DNA of 64,000 bases from Hippopus hippopus (Eukaryota > Mollusca > Bivalvia > Cardiida > Cardiidae). This document shows, in pieces, positions 1 through 11,977 of this stretch; the stretch's first letter is position 1, and each line of letters begins with the position of its first letter. The position numbers were made by a program, and so were the translations under genes. The notes beneath the pieces were generated by a model. The model was not told the origin of the DNA. It did not search any database and was given only the letters and a program-made list of their open reading frames with translations. The stretch lies in assembly GCA_946811185.2 (NCBI GenBank), contig OX328113.1:2666001-2730000 (forward strand), read 5' to 3'.

Positions 1-706
1 CAAAATGATCATTTCTATGTTCGTCATACCACATTAAAAATTTCTGTCTGGCATCGGGCTTCATGTTGTCGGGAGTGTAGTATGAAATTTCAGTTAAAGT
101 GTCTCGAACTACATCCTGATTTTCTTTTGTGTTAAACAAGTGAGGGAAGTATCACTTTTTCAGTTCACGAAAATCGAACATCTCAGGCAGTTTAGCCAAA
201 GCCATGGGCATAAAGTTAATAGAGTCGATCATTTTAATTTTGCAAACCTCTACGGTGAGAGACATAATTTTGGCGCCATTGGGTATGATAGTAGGCATTG
301 TAGCATTTTTATACAAATACTGCAAAATTGGGTATGAATCATATCTTTGGAAGTTATGGCATAAAACAGTACTGTTATAATTTTCTTCTGAAAACAGCCA
401 CTCACGAAAGGCATTCAATGTTTCGTCACCGGAGAAGACATATTCTCGTTGCCCACACAACTCACACATATCAGATTGCTCCATGCAGATTGTGCAAACC
501 TTTTGGGCGACACATAGATTAGGTTTATGCTCGTATGAGCCACAGTTCGCCTTCAGACAGTGTGTACATTTTCCATAAAAATCTGGTTTGTAGCCCTTTT
601 TACATTCTAACAAATCATCTTGCGTACGTTCGAAATCAAAAAAAGATAAACGTCTTGGCATTCTCAATTTCGTTTACCAGTTCTTCCTCTATAATGAAAG
701 AAAAAA
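1..706 (-). pseudogene. Family-B (protein-primed type) DNA polymerase fragment, Polinton/adintovirus-like
   Basis: The main frame (667 down to 152, no ATG at its 5' end) encodes the exonuclease part of a viral/organellar-type family-B DNA polymerase. Visible are an Exo I-like FFDFE box, a Cys-rich insertion with several CxxC pairs, an Exo II-like block (LCHNFQRYDSY) and a conserved IDSINFMPMALAKLP stretch. Two lesions are present. A TGA at 152-154 interrupts the frame, which then runs on open to base 1. A 7-base A run at 638-644 separates this frame from an acidic upstream segment in another frame at about 668-706, which suggests a one-base indel. The polymerase domain lies off the left edge, so the gene is partial as well as broken. 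This gene type in animal genomes usually belongs to Polinton/Maverick elements; no capsid, integrase or other Polinton gene is seen here. Confidence 0.75.
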
Positions 707-829
707 GAAGGAAAAATGCTGACTCAACTGTTCTGAACTAGCGACGTAAACTACTGGTACAACTAGAATCAAAGCTACCAATTTTAAATCTGGTTGTAAA
801 ATTATTTTTTTCAGCCTGCGCCCGAAACT

Positions 830-1240
830 TTGTCAGACAGCACTGTCATTCGGCATACCTCGGGTGATCCGGTATTCAAGTCCCTCGGCTGTATCTGGTA
901 GCTTAATATGCACCTACACGGTACATTTCTTCGCCAGAAAGACGCCGGTTTACCGTTCTGAAAATTTTAAGGCTCCTCTTAAAAAAGAAAACTTGAGTCA
1001 CAAATTTCTATCGAAATCTTTCTAACAATATTTTAGTTGACAAACAGTTCGTGCATTCATTTTTTAACGTGGTTTATCATTTCCGATTGAAGTTTTCACC
1101 GACAGATAGATAGATGTGAATAACTTCATCGAGGTTGTTTATGTCGTTGCTAAACGACTTACAGTGGCGCCGTCATGTAGAAGATCACGTGATTGGCAGT
1201 TCAAATGGAAACGACCGTTATACAGACGAGGTTAGATGTA
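830..1240 (+). repeat. Dispersed repeat G, copy 1
   Basis: This stretch has no gene. Several blocks match, in reverse complement and in collinear order, sequence at about 45110-45960. They include the segment around 1100-1175 (GATGTGAATAACTTCA), the one around 970-1040 (ATTTCTATCGA, GACAAACAGTT) and GGCATACCTCGGGTGAT near 855. Part of the GGCATACC block also recurs near 48460. It is an old repeat with no recognisable coding content; the only ORF here (1135-1353) shows no known motif. Confidence 0.55.
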
Positions 1241-1470
1241 GGTACGCAATCTTCCGAGTTATGACGAGTGACAGCACTGTAACACATCATAAGACAATAA
1301 ACAACAACATTTCTACTTTTGAATGGTACAAATTAAAGTTGCCCGCAATTTGATCCGATAATTGTGTATTTTTCTCCACTTACGGGCCTCTAGTTTGAAC
1401 ATAAAAAGCACTTCACAGGTTGAAAATTTTTAATTAATTAAGCGATATTACGATTGACAAAATATAATCA

Positions 1471-1672
1471 CTTAGGCTGCTAAGCACGACTCAAGAACCT
1501 TTTGCGGACAGTGTAGATCAAGATCAGACTACACAGAACGTGCAGTCTGATCTTGGATCTACACTGTCCGAAAAGGAGATATTTTTCCCTTGAAAAAACC
1601 TTGGAAATAGCAGAATTTGGGTTTTTACTGTCATTTTAAAAGTTTCATTTCACTTATTTAGCATGATAAGGA
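1471..1672 (+). repeat. MITE family A, copy 1
   Basis: A ~200-bp non-autonomous element with a strong central inverted repeat (1504-1570; arms GCGGACAGTGTAGATCAAGA and its complement). Its outer edges resemble other copies that begin TTAACCC and end GGGTTAA. It is probably a piggyBac-type (TTAA target) MITE. Better copies lie at 43653, 44376, 49538, 55769 and 57689. The 300 bp downstream (1673-1984) show nothing recognisable. Confidence 0.7.
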
Positions 1673-1984
1673 TTACTTACGGCCATATTGACCATCGCCC
1701 CGTCCTAGCACCGCTATATAGAGTACCTTGTAGACCTGACCTAGATCTAGTTTATACCAAGGTTCAAACTCACTCCTTGTTGCAGCACAAGACCAGCATT
1801 CTTCTTCTGGTCCGCTTATTTCTCCATCTACTGCTCTCTCAGCCACACAGTTATTTAGATGGCTGCTTGATGTGATATTTTTACCTCTTGAAACCAGTTG
1901 CTGTGCTGCAAATATTAATTGAATGTCGATGATGGGTAAATCAACTATCTTTCGTGAAGCAAATTACATGCCGAATATTATTAG

Positions 1985-2260
1985 TTGTATGGTCAGGTGG
2001 CAGGGAACTTGGAAACTAGTTCACGGCTGTGGCGAATCATCTCGCCCCGAGCCCAGGGCGAGAACAAGTTTCCAAGTCCCCTGCCATCGGGCCGCACAAC
2101 GAATTTATTATACTGCAAAGTTTTTCCATTCCAACATGTGTTCAGCGAAGGTTTCCTGTTTCGTGGTCTCACGAATATCTACGCTGACGAAAGAGAATTT
2201 CCCCAATTCAATGAAAACTGATGTCACTGAAACTGACGTCACTGAAACCTTGGTAAAAAG
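1985..2260 (+). repeat. Element D, copy 1 (palindrome-bearing)
   Basis: The stretch begins with an inverted repeat around GGCAGGG(A)ACTTGGAAACT ... AGTTTCCAAGTCCCCTGCC (about 1998-2090), followed by AACGAATTTATTATACTGCA and a tail rich in TGACGTCA-like motifs. The same units occur in reverse order and strand at 4600-4908, which defines a dispersed element. The loop here is shortened compared with copy 2. Confidence 0.65.
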
Positions 2261-2849
2261 TGCAGTTTGTTGCATGAACTTGATGATCTCACTGCGATAG
2301 AAATTAAAAATATATATTTTTTTTTAAACATGGATTTAAATAATTTAAAGGTAAGTAACAAAGCACCTTAATGATTTGTTGGCATGAGTAGACGACCATT
2401 TCAGATGCCTCAAACGACCATTAGGTTATCCCTTTAACGTTACAATTTATGTGTTTCGACACTTCACAATATGCTTACCTGACGAAGGGATGGCTCGTTT
2501 TAACCCTGTGCATTTGTTTTGGAATGATAACAAACGATAATATATATAACTACATTCATTTGTATATCATTCAGTTGTAGTTGTTTTCATGAATTTTGGC
2601 TGAATATTCTGATTGGCTGATTTTTTTTTTTTTTTTTTTTTTTATCTCCATGAAAAAAAACAAAAACATGCAGTGCCGGAACTACTTTTGTGGTCAAACT
2701 AATGTAAACAAACATGTAGATTATACGAGATTTCATAATGATTCTTTCTATTTTCATACCGAGTCCGGAGTTCAAATGCTAGCTAACTTTACTTTCTCTG
2801 AATATCATAAATTGAAAAAAAAATCCAACAAATGTATTAAGTCTAAGAG
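2261..2849. other. Unassigned non-coding stretch
   Basis: No gene or known repeat is recognised. The stretch contains a 23-base T run at 2621-2643 and short A runs. An ORF reading through the T run (2596-2901) encodes a low-complexity lysine-rich peptide with no motif, and I do not support it as a gene. Confidence 0.5.
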
Positions 2850-3020
2850 AAAGCTTAAAAATCATCGTCAGTTTACGGGGTACGAATTTTCTAATTTTTA
2901 ACCCACTTCCAGCGTATTAAACGTCTAACAATAGATCTACTAATTCTGCAACGTTCAATGCTACGAAGACGTCATGAGAATTACACATTTTTATGTCATG
3001 AACGAGCCGTTGTCCCGCAC
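2850..3020 (+). repeat. Dispersed repeat E, copy 1
   Basis: Shares an ordered series of blocks with 5290-5470: AAAAATCAT(C/T)(G/A)TCAGTTTA, TTTCTAATTTTT, CTTTCAGCGT-like, GACGTCAT and a closing ATGAACGAGCCGTT / ATGCACGAGCCGTT. It is an old, non-coding dispersed repeat. Confidence 0.55.
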
Positions 3021-4599
3021 TATGAACTTTTTTATCAATTAAAATGCATATAGGCTAGTATTAACTGTAATACTGAATTTAAAAAAAAAAAAAACAGTTA
3101 TGGTCCTTTTAATTGTCTGTGATATTGAATTATAAGAAATGAAGATAGTCTTTTTTTTTCATACCTCCATGAAAACAAAGAAAAATCATCTTTGTTTCTT
3201 AATAAAAAATCTAACATCACACGTGAATTCGCCTCTATAAACACAGTGCAATGGAAACGTGGTAAATTCCACGTCATTCTATACGAAATGATATCAATCT
3301 TTGTAAAAGTAAGTCGCCCGTGGCTGTTCCATGTCTCCGCCCTCCGATATTTTATCAATGAAAGACACTTGACGTAAACAAATCGTCATTTTCCGCTTCT
3401 CGACCAAGGACGAAGGAAAAACTCAAGGATTTACCGATATAAATTATATTCATAATGCTTGACGACATATTGATTTTTCTTTGTTATTTGAAAGGGAGAA
3501 GATGTAGCAGTAAAACGGTGCGTTTCTATCATGTGTTTGATATTGAAATTTTGATCATTTTTTATATAAATTTACCGACTGGGCAGTAAAGTTTTGTTTT
3601 GGTTAGTAACTAGAACAACCATAATTTATTCGAGGGAATATTATCCGCATCCGCTCTTGTACTCTAAGTATGAACTTCTCTTTTCTTTTGATCAAGAGTT
3701 GGTCATGTTGGAATCGAAATAATCTTCTTTCTATCGTGGTCTATCGTTCAATAAACCACGGTTGTGAGTTACGAGGCGCAATGAATAAACTACAATAAAA
3801 ATACAATAAGATGTAAGTAAAACTAATAATAGAAATAAGAAAATGATAAAATAAATAAAATGGCAAGGCTGAAGATCGAACCTCTGACCACCAGGATCCG
3901 AACATGCTCTCGGGAAGCGATCTTACCCACTCACCATTGAAGCAGTTGAATTTGTCCTGAAAAATTAACATATATATACTAGCTTCCCTACCCCCCCCCC
4001 CCCACGTCACAGGATGCTTTGAGACCTTAAAATCCCCAGTTTGGCCAATTTCAATGCATGGCCGTATCGGTGCATGCGTATTCCGTGCACGACATACGTC
4101 ATTATACCTTATTCGGAACCGTAAACGACACTAGATAAGGATTTTTCTTGTCGATATTTTATCTGCGTGCGACGCATACATGTATTATAGCCGGAAAATT
4201 TTCAGGTATATAATAAATAGAGGATCTGGAATGAGTATTTATGAATTGTCATTTTTATGAGTTGACTAGAATTATATAAGCCGGCCTTGGTTAGCGTCAC
4301 ATACGTTTTAGTCAATGTGTTAGATGGAACTGATAATACATAAACACGAATGTGAGATTCTGTTTATCACACAAAAAAAAAAAGACAGACAAATTTATTA
4401 TACTTCAAAGAAATTTCTCGTGATCTGATTTGATAATATGCCCCGAACATATATCATGTACACTGGCAAAACCAAAGTAAAAGCAGTTTCCCTTTCGGGA
4501 ACCCCGTATACATGACTACACTGTCAATACAACATCCAAAATGGCGGCGTCGATCAAGATTAACATCAAGATTATGCACCGAACTGCACGTTTTATCAA
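3021..4599. other. Non-coding stretch with a tRNA-like relic
   Basis: No gene is recognised. On the - strand at about 3870-3950 there is a tRNA-like segment with a GAGTGGGTAAGATCGC A-box-like part and an AGGTTCGATCTTC B-box-like part, probably a decayed tRNA-derived SINE head. A 12-base C run lies at 3992-4003. The rest shows nothing that I recognise. Confidence 0.45.
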
Positions 4600-4908
4600 A
4601 GTTTTAGTGACGTCAGTTACCAGTGACGTAAGTTTTCATTGAATTGGGGCACTCAGAAGGGAAATCTACTTCGTCAGCGTACTCAGTTTTTGAAACCAGA
4701 AAACAATTAAATTTCGCTTAACACACGTTGGAATGGTAAAACTTTGCAGTATAATAAATTCGTTGTATGGTCACGTGGCAGGGGACTTGGAAACTTGTTC
4801 ACGGCTGTGGTGAATCATGTCGCCCCGAGCCGAAGGCCTTCGGCTCGGGGCGACATGATTCACCACAGCCGTGAACAAGTTTCTAAGTCCCCTGCCACCT
4901 GACCGTAA
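4600..4908 (-). repeat. Element D, copy 2, with ~140-bp near-perfect palindrome
   Basis: In reverse orientation to copy 1, this element holds GTGACGTCAGTTACC at 4609, TTTGCAGTATAATAAATTCG near 4745, then a very long inverted repeat at about 4768-4900. The arms are ~65 bases, from GTGGCAGGGGACTTGGAAAC inward to a CCGAAGGCCTTCGG centre. The arms are almost identical, so the palindrome is young or conserved. A small hairpin cluster follows at 5041-5100 (GTTACGGGCGAAGCCCGTAA and ACGAGC/GCTCGT pairs). Confidence 0.75.
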
Positions 4909-5289
4909 AACAAATAAAGTATCCTGCATCATCACCTTATCGTTCAGGGGTCCATGTTTATAGATGCAGTTCAGTTTGAAATCTGTACGTACACAAGAAG
5001 ATAGCTCTTTGACAACTACATCGAAAGTAGAATGAAACAGTTTATAACGAGCGACAGCGAGTTACGGGCGAAGCCCGTAACGAGCAAAGCTCGTTTTGCG
5101 GTAACACCGTTCTAGATTTTTAAAAATGAAATTCCGACTTCGTTCTGGGTTTTAGTCTAAATCTAAATAGGGATGACTTAAAATTGAGTGTCTTCCGGTT
5201 AGTCGCACAGCGTCACACGTATGACAATCTTTCGCACAAGTACCTGATTGGTCAAAAATGACAATAATTATCTACCGATGGGGTGATTA

Positions 5290-5470
5290 CTTAAAAATCA
5301 TTATCAGTTTAATGAGCACAGATTATCTAATTTTTTACTTACTTTCAGCGTTTTTAGCGTCTATTTGTGTATAAACATACACAATGATCTATGCTAGCAA
5401 ATAATGACGTCATTAATCATACTATTCTTACGTCATGCACGAGCCGTTTTTTCGCGGAAAATACTGTCGT
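5290..5470 (+). repeat. Dispersed repeat E, copy 2
   Basis: Direct-orientation partner of the segment at 2850-3020, sharing several short blocks in the same order. It has no coding content. Confidence 0.55.
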
Positions 5471-5532
5471 AGTAATCATGACTAAACTAGTTTTTTGACT
5501 GTTTCAAAATACCATTTACAGAGAAAGCCGGA

Positions 5533-5617
5533 TTTATGATCTGTAAAAAGAGTGCTTAATGCACCTGCAAAAGCTATCGATCCTGGTCTGCCTGTGCAGT
5601 CTGCGCAAGCTAACCTG
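5533..5617 (+). repeat. MITE family C, copy 1, left half (split by the Harbinger insertion)
   Basis: The sequence from GTGCTTAATGCACCTGCAAA to CAAGCTAACCTG matches the left half of family C, including the GC-rich inverted repeat (CTGTGCAGTCTGCGCAAG). It stops abruptly at 5617. The missing right half resumes 23.6 kb away at 29240 with CTGGGTCAAAACTC. The last three bases, CTG (5615-5617), are the left target-site duplication of the large transposon. Confidence 0.9.
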
Positions 5618-5719
5618 GGCCCGTATTCACCAAACTTTTCTAAATTCTAGACTAAGAATAAGAATTTTTTCTCAAGTCTAGACTTTCCCAAGACAGTTCT
5701 TAAGTACGTATTCACCAAC
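5618..5719 (+). repeat. Left terminal inverted repeat and subterminal site of the Harbinger element
   Basis: The outer 18 bases are an exact inverted match to the right end. The imperfect match continues inward through AAGAAT/TTCTTA-type motifs to a second GTACGTATTCACCAA at 5704-5719. Paired subterminal motifs like this are likely binding sites for the Myb-like partner or the transposase (inference). Confidence 0.9.
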
Positions 5720-6294
5720 GCAGTTTAGAACGGTCTCAATTTAGAACGGTTTGTACACGGCGTAAGCGGCCGCGCACCGGCGCCGGTTCCCGAGTACTGA
5801 GAAAGCGCATACGCAAAACGTTACCAGCGCATATCGTCTGTTTCTCGCAAATATGGAGTGCACTCCTGTGAAAAAGGCTAGATGGACCACAGCCGAAGAG
5901 ACGACATTGATTCAAGCAGTCAGTGAGCGGCCTGGGGAGAAATTGCGGACATTCTAAATAGGTAAGTAATCTAGCGAAGGATAGTTAGAGAAAAGGACCA
6001 TAATGAACTAAAAAAAACCCTCTGTTTCTATTTTTACATTAGTCTATAAATAATCCCCTCACTTTAATGAGTGAGAAAAACGCTCGTTGTTTGAATTTAT
6101 ATTGGAAATGCAACATGTCCAATTTGTCCGTTGCGTTTGAAGAAGTATTTTCGTGCAAGCTGACGAAAACTAAAGGCAATCTTTGTATCCCTATACGAGT
6201 TCCTATGTAGCCGATGAGTAAAAGTCCCGAAAATGAACATGCATGTTCAATTTATAGATTTTCATAACTTTATAAACTATAATTATAACCTTTC

Positions 6295-6400
6295 AGTATA
6301 AATCGCAGAGTTGGTTCAGTGGATGTGACGTCCGCTCTGCGTGTAAGGGGTCCCGAGTTCGAGACATGGCATTCATAATTCCCCCCCCCCCATCACTACA
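6295..6400 (+). repeat. tRNA-derived SINE fragment
   Basis: AGTTGGTTCAGTGGATGTGA resembles a pol III A box and GTCCCGAGTTCGAGAC a B box, but acceptor and anticodon stems do not fold as a tRNA. A C run follows at about 6380-6390. It lies in the first intron of the Myb-like gene. Confidence 0.5.
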
Positions 6401-7184
6401 TTTAAAAATGTTCACTTGTAGCCATTTTTGACACTTTGTAATAAACTAGCTAAACAAAAGAAAAGTCCATCTCCTGCCTTGGAAAGAAGACAATTTAGCA
6501 TATTCTACTGTTTAGCCTGCTCTTTTCTTGAAAATATGTTTTATTAGTATTGGTCAATACTTTGTCTACATACCTGATAGATTTATTTTACAGCCAATTT
6601 TTCTCAGAAAAAAGAGACAAGAAGTCGGTGAAAAAGAAATATTACAACCTTAAAGGAAAAGGTAGGCTTTCTAGGGTAAATTGTTTCACTTGTATTGATT
6701 TTAAAAAGTGCAAACGAATGCATGTGCAAAGTAAATGAATGCTAAATCTTTGAAAATGCTAGGTTCACTACCCATGGGTCTATGTAAATACCTAGAATTT
6801 ATTTTCCCTGCTTGAAAAGCAAGTCCTACTCTAACGTATAAATTTACCAGGTGTAGAATATAAGATATCTACTTGTAAATTACATGTTCTTATACAAACC
6901 TAATCTGCAAGATTCCGATCAAAATCTAGTTATTTGGTTTGGTATGTTACATAGTGGACTAGCATATCAGTAATCACACACTGGGCTATGTAAAGGGCAA
7001 TTTAGTTATATTTAGCCATTTTGATGGCTATCAAAGGTTTGGCTGTTTGTGTGTGTGTGGGGGGGGGGTCGTTACATCAATATAGGTTTTAGGCTGTGTG
7101 GCACCATCCATCATACCATAATTATGGTATGATAAACAAAGAGCCTTGAAACAGTCTGTCTTTGAAGTTTCAATTATCCCTTTA

Positions 7185-7349
7185 CCAGATGACAAAATTT
7201 TAGGCTTTACCAAATAGAAAGCAATGGCAAACAACAAAAAACTTAAATGCAACTTAAAACTTTAAACATAACATTTTCTCCTTTTCCTATGTTTCAAAAG
7301 ACTTCTTTCTCAGGGTCGTTAAAATTCAGCATTGTGTGGTAAAGGTTGA
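7185..7349 (-). repeat. MITE family B, reversed copy
   Basis: Ends TGTGTGGTAAAGGTT, contains AACATTTTCTCCTTTTCC and GGGTCGTTAAAATTC, and begins TTACCAGATGACAAAATTTT. It matches the family-B consensus in reverse. A SINE-like segment (CAGCATTACTTCAGTCATATCACAGCGAC, split over about 7400-7430) follows it. Confidence 0.65.
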
Positions 7350-7611
7350 ATGGTAAAGGTTGAATGATTTATTCATTAAATGGTGTTTTTGTGCCATTTT
7401 CAGCATTACTTCAGTCATATCACAGCGACAGCCAATGTGTGACCAATACTAGGCTGGGGCTCTGAAATATCATGCCCAAGGACACTTCCAAAACAAAGTA
7501 CTTTGAGACTCAGGGTTCCAGGTTACAATCTATACTTTACCACAGAGTCATGAAGTCATGCAGCCTAACAGTCGTACAAGATTGCTCTGAATGGCAGAAG
7601 AGGTCCTTCCA

Positions 7612-7860
7612 TTTAAAGGCCCAATAGCAGCCAAATGTAATTAGTGATGGTGCATTTTCAATTCATGCCTTTCATAGCTATGGAAATTAATTGAAAGATG
7701 ACAATCTGTTATTGTAGCCGATCCACATGTTTGTCACGGGCAAAAATGAGCTTTAAAACTAGGTTGAAAGTTGCCTGGTTACCCTATTGTTTGTTTTTGT
7801 TCACTTTCATTTTTCTGCCAGTGACTAACAATGGGATAAATAGATAAACACACATAACAT
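7612..7860. repeat. Family H element (long imperfect inverted repeat), partial
   Basis: AAAGGCCCAATAGCAGCCAA followed by TTCAATTCATGCCTTTC and GACAATCTGTTATT matches the left arms of the elements at 8818 and 10795. It lies in an intron of the Myb-like gene. Confidence 0.5.
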
Positions 7861-8817
7861 AAATATCAGAAACAAATTTATTTCATGTACTTATTATTTT
7901 TTTAATACTTCATATTTTCAAGCTAAAGCAAAAAAAGATGCAGGAAATAGAACAGGAGGGGGTCCTGCAGAGACACTCTCACAGGCAGAAGCCCTACTGC
8001 TGGACAACATTGGGGATAGGGCTTCTGTCTGTGGTGTGACAGGTTTTGTTGATACAGATGGTATGTACTTCTAAAAATACATACATGTTTTTTTTATTAG
8101 TGTTTTGCTTACTAAAATTAACTGACCCTTCACAAAAATTTTGCATGTTTTTACATCACAAAAACATTCCAGGCAAATGGAGAAATGCTGGTATCCAGGA
8201 AAGTTTTCTTCTCTTTCACAGACAAGTCAAGAGTGGTTTAAACACATATTTCTGATTTCTTATGCTCTCTACAGTGACAAGTCTAAAACTCTGTAGTGTG
8301 GTAAAGAGTTATCCATATCTTCTTACAGGCTATTTCAAAACATGATATTGATTACAAAGCATTGCAAAAAGTACAGCTAAATGGCAGCAAAAAGTATTTT
8401 TCTTTTAATAAACATGTGTATGAAAACATGGCAATTATTAAAACCCTGACATTCCTGACCAAAAAATTAAAAAATGGACAAGTAACTGGCAGCAAAAATT
8501 ATTGTTCTTTTAATAGATAGGAAAACATGGTGGAAAAAGGTTCAACTGCTTGGTAAAAGCAATCTCTACTTCTATCACAATGTTTTCCCAGGCTTACAGA
8601 TACCATCAGCATCTGCTTCATTACATCTGACAATTACATTTAAAACAAAGTGTTTCATTTTAGCACCAGAACAACCATTTGTTGCAACACTGCAGGACTC
8701 CCCCAATGAGAAAATCCCTGATTCACATAGAGGTAATCATAATTTATCAATTTCTAATTTACTGTGAAATAGTCAGAAAACTATATTTTTTCGCATCAAC
8801 AAGACATTAATAATGCA

Positions 8818-9145
8818 AAACTTAAGGGCACAGTACAGCCCATAAGTAAACAATGGTGGTGTTAAACTACCTAATTTAAATTTAATTCATACCTTTTCAA
8901 ACCATGGAAATTATTGTGACAATAACAATCTGTTATTTTACGTTTCATCCAATTGTTACTCTGTGGCAGAAAAAAAGACATAAAATCAGACAGAAAATAA
9001 ACAAAAAGTTGAACAACCTGGCAACTTTAAACGTTGTTCTTGCCAGCAACTAACACTTGGACTAACTGTTCCAAAACAGATTGTCATCATAGTAATAAAT
9101 TCCATACTTTTCAATGGTATGACTTAAATTTGAATGCATTTCAAC
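8818..9145. repeat. Family H element (foldback MITE)
   Basis: The left arm (AATTCATACCTTTTCAAACC, ACAATAACAATCTGTTATTT) is mirrored on the right by AACAGATTGTCATCATAGTA and TACTTTTCAATGGTATGA. The two arms flank a core with ACCTGGCAACTTT. It is a non-coding foldback element inside a Myb-gene intron. Confidence 0.6.
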
Positions 9146-9992
9146 ACCTACAAATTTTGTTTAGTTTTGGACGCTACTGGACCTTAATGCAATTCAGCTA
9201 CTCCGTAAATATTACAGATCAAGTGAACACAATGTGAGCAACAGCTTTCAATACACCTAGAAATGTACTGCTAGAATATACTCCATTGAAATATCTAGAT
9301 TTGCACCTTGTTGCTCTGGTGAACTTTTCCAAAATGTTCTCATTTTTTGTTTTTAAGTCCTATGAAAATTGGATTGCTCAAATTAGGGCTGTATGACATC
9401 TTCCATTACTATTTGAAAGACCTTTTTCATGTATGTGCCTATTTACTACAGAAGCATTGTGGAAGTTTATGACATGATAATTTTAGTCACTACTTTTAAT
9501 AAGATTTTCTTTTCAAATTCCAGGAACTGAAATTCAGATTGAAGAAATTGGTAACTCTAGGCAAATAAATAGCCAACAAATTACAAGTTGGGATTTAGTT
9601 TCTATAATATGCTACATGTATATGAATCTACTTGTCTGATAAAGCCCAATACAGTTCATATTGCATGTATTTTTTTAAAGACTATGAATGTACATGGCAA
9701 CATATGGCCTGTTTAGTACCTTGAAATATAATGTAGAAAATGTAAAGTGATCCTAAATCATCCCAGTTGAATATCTTATTTCAATGGTCCTTATTCACTA
9801 TCATTTCTAAATCTCGTTTTAATTCTGAATTACACAACAGGCCACTTCTTTGTCTGAAACATTAAGACGGCTAGTCTTGGCGTTCAAAATAATGTTCATA
9901 ATTTTTGGTGAATACAGACACTTGTAATGCATAAAAAATTTATCCATGTTAAAAAGTTTTTTACATTATACAACATTGCACTTTTGTTTTGA

Positions 9993-10210
9993 TTAACCCT
10001 TTACCAAACAATCCAAAGTTTTAACAATCCTGATGAGAATGACTTTTCTAAACATGGTGTGAAAGGGAGAAAATGCTAGTTACAAGTATTTTCTCCTTTT
10101 CCAACCCTTTCAAAGACGAATTCCATCATTTGACCCAACATCTAATAAGTTGTCCACAGTTATTTTCAATTTGGACAGGTCTAAAATCATGCTGTGTGGT
10201 AAAGAGTTAA
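9993..10210 (+). repeat. MITE family B copy
   Basis: Runs from TTAACCCTTTACCAAACAAT to GGTAAAGAGTTAA with the usual inner inverted repeat (GAGAAAATGCTAG ... TATTTTCTCC). TTAA at both ends and CCCTTTACC termini suggest a piggyBac-type non-autonomous element. Confidence 0.85.
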
Positions 10211-10369
10211 ATGCTGATGGGAAAAAAAAACCTTCAAAATGGCTTTGTTGATTGAATCTGTTAAACACTTTCAACATTATTTCAGTTATATCATGACTAC
10301 AGCTCACATTTTCATGTATTTCCTGGATTTCTTATGTTATAACGAGCACAAGAAAATTTGACAACAGAT

Positions 10370-10514
10370 TGGTTACCACCATTTTCTTCTTTTCCAAAAA
10401 TATATTCTACACTTTCAAAAAAGAATCCCATAATTTTAGCCACATTTCATTTGCTGCCTGCAGTTGCTCTCAATATGGATGAGTCTAAAATTTTGTCGTC
10501 TGATATAGTGTTAA
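10370..10514 (+). repeat. MITE family B copy, 5' truncated
   Basis: Holds the right two thirds of the family (GGTTACCACCATTTTCTTCT to GTCTAAAATTTTGTCGTCTG) and ends at TTAA. Confidence 0.65.
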
Positions 10515-10794
10515 CCCTGGCCTGTAAAATGATTTACAAACATGTATTGATTGAGTATCAAAACCTCAGGTTTTCATTTATTTCACTAGGTACGAAAAAG
10601 CATCCAATGAGTCCAATCATGAACAAAAAGAGTGAGTATTCTATTTTTTCTTTATATTTACATGTATATTGATCAAGTAGTACTTCATACCACTTTCTGC
10701 ACAATTTATTTTATATCACACTGACTGCTCATTTTCTTCCCTCTCATTGTTCTCTATTCCTTCAAAGATAAAGTGCATCAGTTCAGTACAAACC

Positions 10795-11130
10795 TTTTGT
10801 CAATATAGCTTTAAAGGCCCACAAACTGCCATATGTAAACAATTTCAGCTTCAGATTACGGACAAATTCAATTCATACTATTCCAAAGTATTATTACGAG
10901 TCTGATAATGTTTTACAGTGCAATCAAGGTTCCAGTCTCTGGCTGAAAAATGTATAATAAAACTATTTTAAGAAAATGCCTTCACATTTGTTCTAGTAGT
11001 TACAATAATTTTTTTTTTTTTTTGTTATGCCAGCGAATAAAATTTTGACAGATTGCAATGTAACACATTATCAGACTTGTACTAATAATATCCATGTCTT
11101 TAAATGGTATGAATTAATTATTTAAATCTG
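10795..11130. repeat. Family H element (foldback MITE)
   Basis: The left arm TTCAATTCATACTATTCCAA / ATTACGAGTCTGATAATGTT is mirrored by AACACATTATCAGACTTGTA and CTTTAAATGGTATGAATTAA. The core contains a T run near 11012. There is no coding content. Confidence 0.65.
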
Positions 11131-11754
11131 GCAGAAAGTGAGTCTTTTAATATAAAAAGAGACTCAATTTTTTGGATTACAAAATTTTAGACTGGACCGA
11201 AGTGGAATGTTTGCAAATGAAAAATGAAGAAGGCTCACATATTGGAATTTTTCTTCGAATTGGTAGAAATGTTGGAAATGGAGAAAATATCTTAAAATAT
11301 GTTGTGTCACTATATGAAATTAAGATAATAAAAAATTTATTTCCTATAATTCACCCACTTTGATTTACAATGTTACATACTGATCCTCAATCTCACAGTT
11401 GGAAAATATTTATGGAAAAAAGTTTGATTTCTCCCTTGCTTTTGATATGTGTTTATTTATCTCCTTCCAAATCAACCTCAGGATTTCAATACAGCTGCCC
11501 GCATATCGGTGCACTAGTGCAAATACTTGGCTGCAGCGAAGCTGTGTCTTGGTTGACAATTCCCTTACACAACCAGCCCCATAAGTGGAGATCAAACAAA
11601 AAACCATAGATAACAAATTATCTTAAAAAAAACATAAACTACTGAGCCTCAAAAGGCTTCCTGCAAAATTGTTGATTGGTGTAATGGGTCTTCTAGGTTT
11701 ATAGTGAAATAAAATTGACGTTTTGCTTTCTGATAACCAATCATCCAGAGCTGA

Positions 11755-11977
11755 TCAACCCTACACCAAACAGCCATGTGTTTTTTATGACCCAGAATAT
11801 TGTTTTGAAAACATTGTGGGAAAAGGAGAAATTGTTTGTAACAAAAAATTTGTTCTTTTCCAACAATGTTTTCTACCAAATTTGTGAACTTCAGCCCATT
11901 TGTATTGATTTCACATTTTTTGTACGCAGTTGCTTCCAATTTTGTAGTGTAAATATTTGTCATTTTGGAAAGGGTTA
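11755..11977 (+). repeat. MITE family B copy
   Basis: Starts CAACCCTACACCAAACAGCC, has the GAAAACATTGTGGGAAAAGG core with its inverted partner, and ends TTTTGGAAAGGGTTAA. It lies in the last intron of the Myb-like gene. Confidence 0.7.

Noticed and set aside
2596..2901. 101-codon Lys/Phe-rich ORF
   Set aside because: It reads through a T run and into dispersed repeat E, and no motif is recognisable.
3741..4010. 89-codon - strand ORF
   Set aside because: It overlaps a tRNA-like relic and a C run, and shows no protein family signature.
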